Shown piece by piece: positions 16,771 through 25,228 of a DNA stretch of 57,703 nucleotides. Position 1 is the stretch's first letter; each line of letters begins with the position of its first letter. The position numbers and the translations under genes were made by a program. The DNA lies in NCBI GenBank assembly GCA_030604195.1, contig JAUVWI010000016.1, positions 1 through 57,703 on the forward strand. Reading direction: 5' to 3'. The notes under the pieces are model-generated. The model did no database searches. It saw only the letters and a list, made by a program, of their open reading frames with translations, and was not told where the DNA came from. The stretch is from Spirochaetales bacterium (GTDB lineage Bacteria > Spirochaetota > Spirochaetia > SZUA-6 > DRHE01).

Positions 16771-18780
16771 ATGCTCTGGCTTTATCTGCTGCTCCCCCTG
16801 GTTGAGGGACCGGCCTATCTTTCAGGCCCGTACCAGGTTGCCGGGATTACTCTTATTGACGCTCCCTACCTGGTATTACTATCCTTACATTTCCTGATTC
16901 CTCTATTCTGCCTGCACAAGAAGAGAAAGAGAATACTCTTCGCTATTTTTCGCCTTCCTGAGCTGCTATTTCTGCTGACCTTTTTTTTATTTCTATTTGC
17001 CTATATCTATGCTTTAAATGCCAACATGGACTATGTGCAGCGTTTTATGGCTACAGGCGGGGCAATCAAACTGGCAATTGATACCACCCGGGAACGTCTT
17101 ATCGCTGTGGTCCGCTATCTGCCCCTGCTGGCGGTTAATATCTCTTACTACCTCTACTGGCGGCTTAAGAGGAGGAGGCTCTTTTCAAGTTTTACCTCTA
17201 TTAGTGACTGGCGCCACAGGTGGGCACTGCCACTGGTTTTACTTTCCGCACTGCTCTTGACCTTTTCCTTCCCATCTTTTATAAGCCTGGAAGGATTGCC
17301 CCTGCTGGCCTTTTTCGCTCTGGTGCCGCTTTTCTGGGTTTTTACCGCAAGCAATTATCGCTGGGGAGTGATATATGGCACAGCATTCGGGGTGGCCCAG
17401 GGTATGCTGACCAATTACTGGTTGGGAACCTTCAGCCTGATCACACTGCAGGTAGTGGCAATATTCTTTTTTATTTCCTATCTGCTATTCCTGGCGCCCG
17501 TGCTCTGGCTCTATAAGCGGAATCGGAAGCTCGGTTTTTTTATATTTCCAACTGCGTGGGTCCTTTTTGATTTTATAAGGACAGGTGGTTTTTTGGGCTA
17601 TCCGTGGGGCATGGTTGGTTCAAGCCAGTACGCTTTTCTGCCTCTTATTCAGATTGCCTCAATTACCGGGATATGGGGGGTGAGTTTCGTTGTCCTGCTG
17701 GTTAATGCTGCTTTAGCCTCTCTTTTTTCCGGCCGGTCCTTTGATCGTCGGGCTTTGTGGTGGCGGTTGATACCGACGGCTGCGCTGATGCTCCTGGTAT
17801 TAGCCGGAGGCACAATATATCTGCTGGTAACCAGGTGTGGGACTGAAAGAGAAGATCGGACAGCCATGCCTGTACGGGTTGCCCTGATCCAGCAGAACTC
17901 CGATCCCCGGAAGCACGACTACCGGGAAACCTTTGAAAAACTTAAAGTCCTTACCGATGAGACTATGGTTGAGAATCCGGATATTGTAATCTGGTCAGAG
18001 ACCGCTTTTGTGCCCAATATCAGGCGTTGGAGCCGGTATGATCCTGATGAGTATGGACTGGCCCGGGTGGTTCGGGATTTTCTGGAGTATCAGAAAAATC
18101 TCGGCACCTGGCTTTTAACGGGTAATGATGATTATGAACTATCAGAGGGCGAGAATGGGGAGGAGGTGCGGCTGGATTACAATGCCGCGGTGCTTTTCTC
18201 TCCTGCCGGCGAGAGGGTTAAGACCTATCATAAACTTCACCTGGTTCCTTTCACCGAGTATTTTCCTTATAAAGAAAGCCTGCCGGGGTTTTATAAGCTG
18301 CTGCTGGCCTTTGATGTCTATCTCTGGGAACCGGGCAGGGAAAGGGTGATCTTTGATCATCCCCGCTTTTCCTTTATTACTCCGATCTGTTTTGAGGATA
18401 CCTTTCCCGATGACATTCGCCGTTTTATTAAGCAGGGAGCCGGGGTAATCATCAATATATCCAATGATTACTGGTCATTAACCGAGGTGGAGGCAAAACA
18501 GCATTATATCAACTCACTTTTCCGGGCGGTAGAGAATCGCCGGCCCCTGCTGCGGGCTACGGCTTCGGGACTTACCTGTTATGTAGATCCTTCAGGGAAA
18601 TTGGTAGCGGCGGTTCCATACTACTCTGAAGAGTATCTATTGGCTGAGGTACCGGTTGGTAATTCAAGGCTGTCCTTCTATACTCGTTATGGCGACTGGT
18701 TTCCGATTCTGCAGGGGATTATACTGGCAGCGCTGGCTTTGGTTACTATGGCTACTCTGGTACGACGGAAGAATCTATGA
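16771..18780 (+). CDS. lnt: Apolipoprotein N-acyltransferase with a long N-terminal membrane extension
   Basis: A 669-residue membrane enzyme that adds the third acyl chain to lipoproteins. The nitrilase-like domain (about 365-640) has the full catalytic triad E410 (WSETAF), K488 (YHKLHLVPFTEYFP) and C540 (ICFEDTF). The usual membrane part begins near residue 150 (SFPSFISLEGLPLL). Residues 1-148 are extra, with about four hydrophobic segments and basic loops, and are absent from the second Lnt at 23520. Function of the extension is unknown. Its stop overlaps the next gene by 4 bp (ATGA). Confidence 0.88.
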   Translation: MLWLYLLLPLVEGPAYLSGPYQVAGITLIDAPYLVLLSLHFLIPLFCLHKKRKRILFAIFRLPELLFLLTFFLFLFAYIYALNANMDYVQRFMATGGAIKLAIDTTRERLIAVVRYLPLLAVNISYYLYWRLKRRRLFSSFTSISDWRHRWALPLVLLSALLLTFSFPSFISLEGLPLLAFFALVPLFWVFTASNYRWGVIYGTAFGVAQGMLTNYWLGTFSLITLQVVAIFFFISYLLFLAPVLWLYKRNRKLGFFIFPTAWVLFDFIRTGGFLGYPWGMVGSSQYAFLPLIQIASITGIWGVSFVVLLVNAALASLFSGRSFDRRALWWRLIPTAALMLLVLAGGTIYLLVTRCGTEREDRTAMPVRVALIQQNSDPRKHDYRETFEKLKVLTDETMVENPDIVIWSETAFVPNIRRWSRYDPDEYGLARVVRDFLEYQKNLGTWLLTGNDDYELSEGENGEEVRLDYNAAVLFSPAGERVKTYHKLHLVPFTEYFPYKESLPGFYKLLLAFDVYLWEPGRERVIFDHPRFSFITPICFEDTFPDDIRRFIKQGAGVIINISNDYWSLTEVEAKQHYINSLFRAVENRRPLLRATASGLTCYVDPSGKLVAAVPYYSEEYLLAEVPVGNSRLSFYTRYGDWFPILQGIILAALALVTMATLVRRKNL

Positions 18781-19502
18781 CAGCTTCCGATCTGATAGTT
18801 GTTTACCGCCGGCTCCTGGAGAGCTTCGGCCCCCAGGGGTGGTGGCCCCTTTCGAGTCTGGCCGGTAGTGGTTCTTTTGACGGTCGCGGATATCACAGAG
18901 GAGATTTCAGTTACCCGCGCACAGCCGGACAGAGATTCGAGATTGCCATGGGAGCCGTGCTGACCCAGAACACAACCTGGAAGAATGCGGAAAAAGTAAT
19001 TAAGAAGCTCATAGGGTGCGGATTGCTGACACCCCGGGCAATTTCACGCATTTCACTTGCGGAGCTTGGTCAGTATATCAGGGCCAGCGGCTACTACAAC
19101 CAGAAAGCAAAAAAGCTGAAGATATTATCCGATTTCTTTCTCAAGATGGAGGGCCGGTCAAGCGGCTACGGCCAGCCTGCGCGGGAACAGCTGTTGGCTC
19201 TGTGGGGGATCGGGCCGGAGACTGCTGACTCAATATTACTCTACGCTTACCAGCTTCCCCATTTTGTTGTAGATGCCTATACACGGCGGTTGGTGGCCAG
19301 GTTGGGACTGGTAAGCGGAGGAGAAAGCTATGATCAGTTCCAGTTACTGGTTACGGGCAGGCTGCCCCGTGAGTATGAATTATATTCAGAATTCCATGCC
19401 TTGATAGTGAGGCAGGCCAAGTCTTACTGCCGCAGGAAACCCTTATGTGCAGACTGTCCCTTAAGATCGGGATGTAATTATTTTACCGCGGGGGAGGTAT
19501 AG
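18777..19502 (+). CDS. Endonuclease III-like DNA glycosylase with Fe-S cluster
   Basis: A 241-residue HhH-GPD protein. The helix-hairpin-helix LWGIGPETAD (143-151) and catalytic aspartate D166 (VVDAYTRR) are present. At the position of the lyase lysine of endonuclease III there is E148, so the enzyme is probably a monofunctional glycosylase rather than a bifunctional AP lyase. Four cysteines (C218, C224, C227, C233) form a C-x5-C-x2-C-x5-C Fe-S loop, one residue shorter than in E. coli Nth. The lesion recognised cannot be told; relatives act on alkylated bases or mismatches. It overlaps lnt by 4 bp. Confidence 0.85.
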   Translation: MTASDLIVVYRRLLESFGPQGWWPLSSLAGSGSFDGRGYHRGDFSYPRTAGQRFEIAMGAVLTQNTTWKNAEKVIKKLIGCGLLTPRAISRISLAELGQYIRASGYYNQKAKKLKILSDFFLKMEGRSSGYGQPAREQLLALWGIGPETADSILLYAYQLPHFVVDAYTRRLVARLGLVSGGESYDQFQLLVTGRLPREYELYSEFHALIVRQAKSYCRRKPLCADCPLRSGCNYFTAGEV

Positions 19503-19573
19503 GAGTTGATTATATTTGTACACCGGAAAAGCATTGCAGTTGAATATCGTCATGGTATATAGTGAGGTCGGAA

Positions 19574-20878
19574 ATGGGTGAGCTTATCGAAACTGCAGTG
19601 TCTCCGGAAAGAATTTTTCTATTTGGTGTGGATTCACAGTCTTCAGTTGACTATTTATGGACAGCAGAGGACTCCCTGAAGGAACTTGTACAGCTCGCGC
19701 GGACAGCCGGGTTGGTTGTGGCCGGGCAAGCGCTTCAGAAAAGGGCTGCTCCTGATGCCTCCACATACATGGGGTCGGGTAAACTACAGCAGATCATTGA
19801 AGAAATGGAGTTGCTGAATGCCCGGACGTTAATCGTGGATGACGAGCTGACTCCCGGCCAGCAGCGAAATATAGAGGCAAAACTTCCAGAGGGTTTTAAA
19901 GTAATAGACAGAACCGCTTTAATTCTTGATATCTTTGCACAACATGCCCATTCCAGGGAGGGAAAGCTGCAAGTGGAGCTGGCTCAATACCAGTACCGGC
20001 TCCCCAGGCTTACACGCCTCTGGACTCACCTGGTCAGGCAGGCGGGCGGACGCGCCGGAGGGGTAAAGGGCGGTGTCGGCCTTAGAGGGCCCGGTGAAAC
20101 CCAGCTTGAATCGGACAGGCGGCTTATCAGAAAGCGAATATCATCTCTGAAGAGTGAACTGGAGGATATCCGGATTCACCGCCGCCGCTACCGCCGCCGG
20201 CGCAGGAATAGCGGGATTCCCGTGATCTCACTGACAGGCTATACAAATGCCGGCAAGAGCAGCCTGTTGAGAGCCCTGTCACAGGAGGATGTGCTGGTTG
20301 AAGATCAGCTTTTTGCCACTCTAGATCCTTTGACGCGGCTTGTGCTGCTGCCCGGCGGCAGGGAAGTTCTTTTTACCGATACTGTCGGCTTTATAAAAAG
20401 ATTGCCCCATGAGCTTATTGCCGCATTTCGGGCAACTTTGGAGGAGATTGCGGAATCTGATCTCATACTCCACCTGGTTGACAGTGCTCACCCAAAGGCG
20501 GAGGCTCAAATTAGCGCAGTGGAAAAAGTGCTGTATGAATTGGGCGTGAAGGATAATATAATCCTGAAAGTGTGGAATAAAATAGACAAACTTGACCATG
20601 CAGGTTATATGGATGGCCATTCTGTGAGTATAAGCGCTTTAACCGGTGAGGGAATAAGCGAGCTGAAGAAAAGGATTGAATCATTATTACAGGATAACAT
20701 GACTCTGGTGGAGGGTCTTCTGCGGTATAGAGAGGGGAGCCTGCTCGATCAGATTCACCGACAGGGAACCGTTGAATTGGAAGAGCACAGGCACGACGGA
20801 ACATATATACGGGCCTATGTGCCGCCTGTCCTGGCCGCCCGCCTTAAACCCTTTATTAACATTTCTGTTCCCGATTGA
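19574..20878 (+). CDS. hflX: GTPase HflX
   Basis: A 434-residue ribosome-associated GTPase. The N-terminal HflX domain includes TYMGSGKLQQI, VDDELTPGQQRNIE and GVGLRGPGETQLESDRR; the GTPase domain has GYTNAGKSS near residue 221 (G1), FTDTVGFI (G3) and WNKIDK (G4). HflX splits stalled 70S ribosomes, for example after heat shock. The ATG at 19574 has GAGG six nt upstream; an in-frame GTG at 19562 is less likely. It follows the glycosylase gene by 71 bp on the same strand. Confidence 0.93.
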   Translation: MGELIETAVSPERIFLFGVDSQSSVDYLWTAEDSLKELVQLARTAGLVVAGQALQKRAAPDASTYMGSGKLQQIIEEMELLNARTLIVDDELTPGQQRNIEAKLPEGFKVIDRTALILDIFAQHAHSREGKLQVELAQYQYRLPRLTRLWTHLVRQAGGRAGGVKGGVGLRGPGETQLESDRRLIRKRISSLKSELEDIRIHRRRYRRRRRNSGIPVISLTGYTNAGKSSLLRALSQEDVLVEDQLFATLDPLTRLVLLPGGREVLFTDTVGFIKRLPHELIAAFRATLEEIAESDLILHLVDSAHPKAEAQISAVEKVLYELGVKDNIILKVWNKIDKLDHAGYMDGHSVSISALTGEGISELKKRIESLLQDNMTLVEGLLRYREGSLLDQIHRQGTVELEEHRHDGTYIRAYVPPVLAARLKPFINISVPD

Positions 20879-20929
20879 GCTATTTATCACCTTGACTTAT
20901 GAAAATAGCTTTATAGAATATTTTAATAG

Positions 20930-21650
20930 ATGAAAATTCTTATTGCTGAAGACGACAGTTTCCAACGCATTCTCCTCCGGAAAATTTTAGAGAAATGGAA
21001 CCATGAAGTTACTGTGACAGCAGACGGAGTGGAAGCCCTCTCTGAAATAAAAAAGGGAGATCATTCCATTGTTATTACCGATTGGATTATGCCCAATATG
21101 GACGGTATTGAACTGATAAGAAAAATCCGTTCAATACCCAAAGGGGAATATATATTCATTATTATAATGACCTCTAAAACAGAGAAAGACGATATGGTTA
21201 AGGGCATGGAAACAGGAGCGGATGACTTCATAGCCAAGCCTATAGATATGAGAGAGCTGGAGGTAAGACTGCGGGCCGGTGAAAGAATAGTCCGGTTGGA
21301 GCAGAAGCTTTCCCTGCAAAACAGCCAGCTCCAGGCTGCTAATGCAGAAATGCGGATGTATGGATGTGGACAGCTTTCCCATAGGATTCGTTGAGACCCC
21401 TGTGTATGAGGAACAGGTAATAAAACTCAATCCCGGCGACCGCCTCTATCTCTATTCCGACGGTCTTATTGAAAGTCCGAATTCTGAAGGAAAATTATTC
21501 CATATTGATTCTATTCTTAAATTACTGCAGGAACTTAGAAGTGAATCACTGGAGCAAAGCCTTGAAGGGCTCCTGCTTGCACTGGAAGCGTGGTGTGAAA
21601 GCCCGAATTTTATAGACGATGTAACACTCCTGGCCATGGAAGTTAAATAG
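20930..21650 (+). pseudogene. Internally deleted REC - SpoIIE-type PP2C phosphatase
   Basis: The 5' part (20930-21394 as a frame) codes for a normal REC domain: D8-D9, phospho-acceptor D51, K103, followed by a coiled-coil linker ending QLQAANAEMR. After about 21350 the matching protein continues in another frame with the last quarter of a SpoIIE/RsbU phosphatase: DSFPIGFVETPVYEEQ, NPGDRLYLYSDGLIE, and the closing DDVTLLAM. The core of the phosphatase domain is missing. The best reading is one REC-PP2C gene that lost a central segment with a frame change. The REC domain may still be made as a 154-residue protein. Confidence 0.75.
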
Positions 21651-21653
21651 ATA

Positions 21654-21805
21654 TCACCTGTCCTTTATTAGCCCTGAACGCATTAAAGCCTCTTTCAATG
21701 CCTTTAACTGCCCATAGAACTCAGGGATTAAATCATAAGCCTTATCCAGGGTTCCGGCTTTGGCAGCCAGCTCAACCTGGTAGGCTTTCTTCTGCAGGGC
21801 AGAAG
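21654..21805 (-). pseudogene. C-terminal fragment of an HPt-like domain
   Basis: Read on the minus strand, this frame runs from about 21805 to a TGA at 21654. It holds SALQKKAYQVELAAKAGTL and a closing helix that ends in LMRSGLIKDR. The pattern resembles the last helices of a histidine-phosphotransfer domain from a hybrid kinase. The phospho-histidine helix is not present and an in-frame stop lies upstream, so this is a remnant. The call rests on pattern only. Confidence 0.4.
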
Positions 21806-21814
21806 GGCTGATTT

Positions 21815-22291
21815 TTCATATATGAAAAGGGATCAATTCCTGTAAAGGGATGTATCGATTTCAGTTTAACCTTTTCTTTACTGCTGAAGCCGCAAGCCTT
21901 TGCAAGATCGCGCATGTCACCGTGAAAAACATTCTCAACAACCTCCATGTAATCGATTTTACCCGGGAGCTGTGACCACCTCTGCATCTGAGAGAGCATC
22001 CACTTTCCATATTCCGGCCATGGATGGGGAATGAAGTCTATTCTGTCCGGTATTGTAAGCTGCCCGCCTTTACCGTCGGGAAAATCGCCTGATAAAGCCT
22101 CTTCTTACTGCAAAACAGCAGCAAGGGTGGCCGTCCCATATGTCTTTAGAGAGAGTATGTATGAATCCGGTACCCCGGTAAACAGATATCTGGTTGAAAG
22201 GCTCCGGTGCAAATATTCCGTCCACCCGCCCTGTTTTCAGGTAATAGGGCATCCGCGGCGGGGCAACTTCCTCAGCGGTCAGTAATCTCAC
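21815..22291 (-). pseudogene. Broken NrtA/CmpA-like substrate-binding protein
   Basis: Two minus-strand frames hold adjoining parts of one protein. The first (22291 to about 22090) has PYYLKTGRVDGIFAPEPFNQ and DIWDGHPCCCF, as in nitrate/bicarbonate/sulfonate-type ABC binding proteins. The second, in another frame, continues with IPDRIDFIPHPWPEYGKWM and QMQRWSQLPGKIDYMEVVENV. The N-terminal half and the rest of the transporter are missing. A frameshift near 22085 separates the parts. It may come from an ABC transporter or from a sensor that carried such a domain. Confidence 0.65.
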
Positions 22292-22589
22292 GGCTGGAAT
22301 AGAGGAGTCCGCTTATCTTGCCGTCAGCATTATAAACAGGCGTCCTGGTTACGCTCAGCCACCTTTTGCTATTAATGCCGGTTATCTCCTCATCTGTGGT
22401 CATAGTTTTTCCGGATTCGATCACTTCCCTGTCACGCTTTCTATTCTCTTCCGCTTTATCCGCAGGAAAGAAGTCAAAGTCTGTTTTTCCTGCGATTTCC
22501 TTCATCTTAACACCGATAAAGCTGCAGAAGGTCGCCGGCTGCTTTACAGATTCGGAAGAAGTGCTTTTTCTCTTTTTTTTCATATCCAA
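22272..22589 (-). pseudogene. Isolated PAS-domain fragment
   Basis: The minus-strand frame codes for most of a PAS domain: GKTDFDFFPADKAEENRKRD, then ESGKTMTTDEEI, RWLSVTRTPVYNADG and the final LLYSSREITDR. Such domains normally sit in a larger kinase or cyclase. Here the frame stops right after the domain and runs into the binding-protein remnant, and the start is a poor TTG without a ribosome binding site. It is best read as part of the same decayed block as 20930-22291. Confidence 0.65.
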
Positions 22590-22738
22590 AGGGATGGCCC
22601 CTGCTCATCTTTGCTCTGCTCTATATTATTTCATTCAAACTCTAATGAAGAGTCAAAAAAAAAGCAAATGCTGAAATATTTCCAATCAGTCGTCCCACAA
22701 GGACTTTTTTCGGTCGGTGCCAACCCTGCCTAATCGGT

Positions 22739-22784
22739 CGGGTCGACAAATCGGGTTGACAGGTTACCCCATTTGTGTTATTTT
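22739..22784 (+). promoter_or_regulatory. rpsT promoter with short direct repeats
   Basis: TTGACA (22756-22761), a 17-nt spacer and TATTTT (22779-22784) form a good promoter ahead of rpsT. The -35 box is the end of CGGGTTGACA (22752-22761), which repeats CGGGTCGACA (22739-22748) with one mismatch at a 13-bp period. The stretch from 22590 to 22738 shows no gene. Confidence 0.6.
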
Positions 22785-22826
22785 TTGTAGCAATTATTAA
22801 AGAGAAAATTATGGAGGGTGAGTTCA

Positions 22827-23090
22827 TTGCCGGTAAAAGATTCAGCTGCGAAGAGACATAAACAGAGTGAGACGCGGCGTCTAAGGAATAAAATGGTACG
22901 TTCCAGAGTACGGACCAGTATAAGAAGCTACCTGGAAGCTTTAAAAAATAATTCCAAAGATGAAGCAGAAGTAGGATTAAAGGTTTGCACAAGATTACTG
23001 GATAGAGCTGTCAGCAAGGGTGTTTTTCATAAAAACATGGTAGCCAGGAAGAAACATAGACTACATAAAATGCTCAACAAAGTGAGCTAA
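22827..23090 (+). CDS. rpsT: 30S ribosomal protein S20
   Basis: An 87-residue basic protein with the S20 pattern RRLRNKMVRSRVRTSIRSYL near the start and AVSKGVFHKNMVARKKHRLH near the end. It binds 16S rRNA early in assembly. The ribosome binding site GGAGG (22813-22817) lies 9 nt before a TTG at 22827, whereas an in-frame GTG at 22818 directly abuts it, so TTG is the likely start. E. coli rpsT also starts with UUG, which supports its autogenous control; the same may hold here. It stands 148 bp ahead of hup. Confidence 0.93.
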   Translation: MPVKDSAAKRHKQSETRRLRNKMVRSRVRTSIRSYLEALKNNSKDEAEVGLKVCTRLLDRAVSKGVFHKNMVARKKHRLHKMLNKVS

Positions 23091-23134
23091 CCTTTTTGAG
23101 TTGTATATCCCGGTATTTTATATCCTAAGTATTT

Positions 23135-23208
23135 ATGCTATGATAGCTCAAAATCTTGTTATAATAGCATAAAATATTAAGTCCATTGCAGTCGAAGACT
23201 GCTATGGG
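23135..23208 (+). promoter_or_regulatory. Copy B of the 74-bp element, ahead of hup
   Basis: This is the partner of 9709-9782 (66 of 74 identical, opposite strand of the window, same orientation to the downstream gene). Its gene-proximal 32 bp contain the hairpin CCATTGCAGTC, GAA, GACTGCTATGG and are identical between copies. TTGCAG (23186-23191), an 18-nt spacer and TATAAT (23210-23215) sit across and just after it, 23 nt before the hup start codon. A palindrome GCTATGATAGC marks the far end. Confidence 0.75.
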
Positions 23209-23238
23209 GTATAATCCATTAAAGGGAAAGGAGTTTGG

Positions 23239-23538
23239 ATGTCTGAAACCAAGCTCACCAAAGCACAGATAATTGATAATATCTACCCAAAGGTCAAAGT
23301 CAGCAAAAGAAATATCCATAAAATTGTAAATCTCTTTTTCCAGGAATTAAAAGAGGGGATGCTTCAGAACCGTATAATTGAGCTACGCGGGTTCGGTACC
23401 TTTGAGATCAAGGATCGCAAGGGAAGGAAGGCGCGAAATCCGAAGACCGGGGCAAGTGTAATTGTAAAGGATCATGGAGTTGTCTCTTTTCGCCCCGGCA
23501 GAGAACTGAAACAAAAAGCTTGGTCCCTACGGGAATAG
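23239..23538 (+). CDS. HU/IHF-family DNA-binding protein
   Basis: A 99-residue nucleoid protein. LTKAQIIDNIYPKV, ELRGFGTFEIKDRKGRKARN and the arm tip RNPKTG are family hallmarks; the proline in the tip inserts between bases and bends DNA. Length is slightly above 90, the usual size. Ribosome binding site AAAGGAG stands 6 nt before the ATG. Its 3' end overlaps the assigned start of the second lnt by 19 bp. Whether it is HU or IHF-like cannot be told from sequence alone. Confidence 0.93.
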   Translation: MSETKLTKAQIIDNIYPKVKVSKRNIHKIVNLFFQELKEGMLQNRIIELRGFGTFEIKDRKGRKARNPKTGASVIVKDHGVVSFRPGRELKQKAWSLRE

Positions 23539-25151
23539 GCTTGTTTACCGGTAAACTTAATTCCTCAAGCTCAGAAGATGTAAATATTTTTTTTCATATC
23601 CCCAAGGATATGTTTCTATTATCTCTGTCGGCATTTCTATTTGCAATCTCTTTTCCCAGCTTTCTTTCCCGGTGGGGCTACTTTCCCCTTGCTTTTTTTT
23701 CGTTGATACCTCTTTTTATTGTCATACATCGCTGCAGCTGGAAGAGCTGCTTCTTCTACGGAATATTCTTCGGTTTTGCCAGTTACAGCCTCTTTAATTT
23801 CTGGTTGGTCAAATTCCACCCACTGGCTCTCTTTATAGTTCCTCCCATCCATTCCTTTTACTTTTTGCTGCTTTTCCCTTTATTAAAGGCTGCAGATTCC
23901 TTTTTTCCCCGGTCAGGATATATCCTCCAAAGCCTGCTATGGGTTGCTTATGAATTTTTGAAAACCCAGGGTTTTTTGGCCTATGCCTACGGTAATCTGG
24001 GTTATTCACAATATCTTTTTCTTCCTTTAATTGCATTCGCCTCAATTACCGGTGTATGGGGAGTCTCCTTAATGGTTGTCTTTCCTTCCGCTCTTATTGG
24101 CCACTTTTTAAAAGGTCAGGTATCTTTAAAAGGCATAAGAGAGTACCGGCTGCCTGTTGCAGTCTACCTTATTTTTTTCATCGTTATCATTCTCTCCGGC
24201 CTATTCACCAGGGCGGATACTGATAATTGTCAACCCTGGAAAGTTGCTCTAATTCAGCAGAATGTTGATCCGTGGAAAGGTGGGGTGGCCGCTTATGAGA
24301 AGTCACTGGATATACTTATACGCTTAAGCAGTGAGGCATTGAGCGAGGAGCCTGACATTATTATCTGGTCGGAAACATCATTTGTACCCGGTATTGACTG
24401 GCATACGCGCTACCGGACAGACCAAACATCCTATATTCTGGTGAAGAGATTGCGCGGTTTTCTGGAAAAGCAGGAACTTTCCTTTGTGATCGGTAATGAC
24501 GATGGACAGTTAGTCCGTACCGAGACGGGAGAGGAAAAGAGGGTGGATTATAATGCTGCCATTCTTTTTAGAGATGGCAAGATCATCGAAACCTACCGGA
24601 AAGTTCATCTGGTACCCTTTACAGAATACTTTCCCTATAAGCAGACTTTGCCCGGAGTATATAGATGGCTGCGCAATGCGGATACTCATTTCTGGGAGAA
24701 GGGCAGGGAATATACAGTATTTGAAAGTAATGGGGTAAAGTTTTCTACACCTATCTGTTTTGAGGATACCTTTGGCTATCTCTGCCGTAATTTTATCCGT
24801 GAGGGAACAGATGTGCTGGTGAACATGACCAATGACTCGTGGTCCAAATCGGTAGCAGCTGAAATGCAGCATATGGGCATGGGAGTGTTACGAGCTGTTG
24901 AAAATAAAAGATCGGTAGTTCGCGCCACCAATGGCGGAATTACTGCTATTATTGATCCGAATGGTAAAATACTGAAAAAGTTCCCCCCCTTTGTTGAAGG
25001 ATATATGACAGGAGAGGTTCCGGTGTACAGAGACCGGACAACACTTTATACCCGTTGGGGTGACTGGTTTGGCTGGCTATGTCTATTATTATCCCTGCTG
25101 GGAACAGCTTTCGCATTCTTCAGGCAATTGTTATTAAGACTGCGATCATGA
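23520..25151 (+). CDS. lnt: Second apolipoprotein N-acyltransferase
   Basis: A 543-residue Lnt paralogue. Six or more hydrophobic segments fill residues 30-230, and the nitrilase-like domain has E285 (WSETSF), K361 (YRKVHLVPFTEYFP) and C413 (ICFEDTF), so both Lnt proteins in the window look active. It closely parallels the first copy from SFPSF onward but lacks its N-terminal extension. The TTG start at 23520 overlaps hup; an ATG at 23610 just before the first membrane segment is an alternative, with a weak AAGG close by. Spirochaetes rely heavily on lipoproteins, which may explain two enzymes. Confidence 0.87.
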   Translation: MVPTGIGLFTGKLNSSSSEDVNIFFHIPKDMFLLSLSAFLFAISFPSFLSRWGYFPLAFFSLIPLFIVIHRCSWKSCFFYGIFFGFASYSLFNFWLVKFHPLALFIVPPIHSFYFLLLFPLLKAADSFFPRSGYILQSLLWVAYEFLKTQGFLAYAYGNLGYSQYLFLPLIAFASITGVWGVSLMVVFPSALIGHFLKGQVSLKGIREYRLPVAVYLIFFIVIILSGLFTRADTDNCQPWKVALIQQNVDPWKGGVAAYEKSLDILIRLSSEALSEEPDIIIWSETSFVPGIDWHTRYRTDQTSYILVKRLRGFLEKQELSFVIGNDDGQLVRTETGEEKRVDYNAAILFRDGKIIETYRKVHLVPFTEYFPYKQTLPGVYRWLRNADTHFWEKGREYTVFESNGVKFSTPICFEDTFGYLCRNFIREGTDVLVNMTNDSWSKSVAAEMQHMGMGVLRAVENKRSVVRATNGGITAIIDPNGKILKKFPPFVEGYMTGEVPVYRDRTTLYTRWGDWFGWLCLLLSLLGTAFAFFRQLLLRLRS

Positions 25152-25228
25152 GAGTACGCATATCATTGCTTGACAAGAGCAGATAAGTTTAGGAGAATGG
25201 ATGCAAGCAATTTCAGAGGGAAAAAGGT

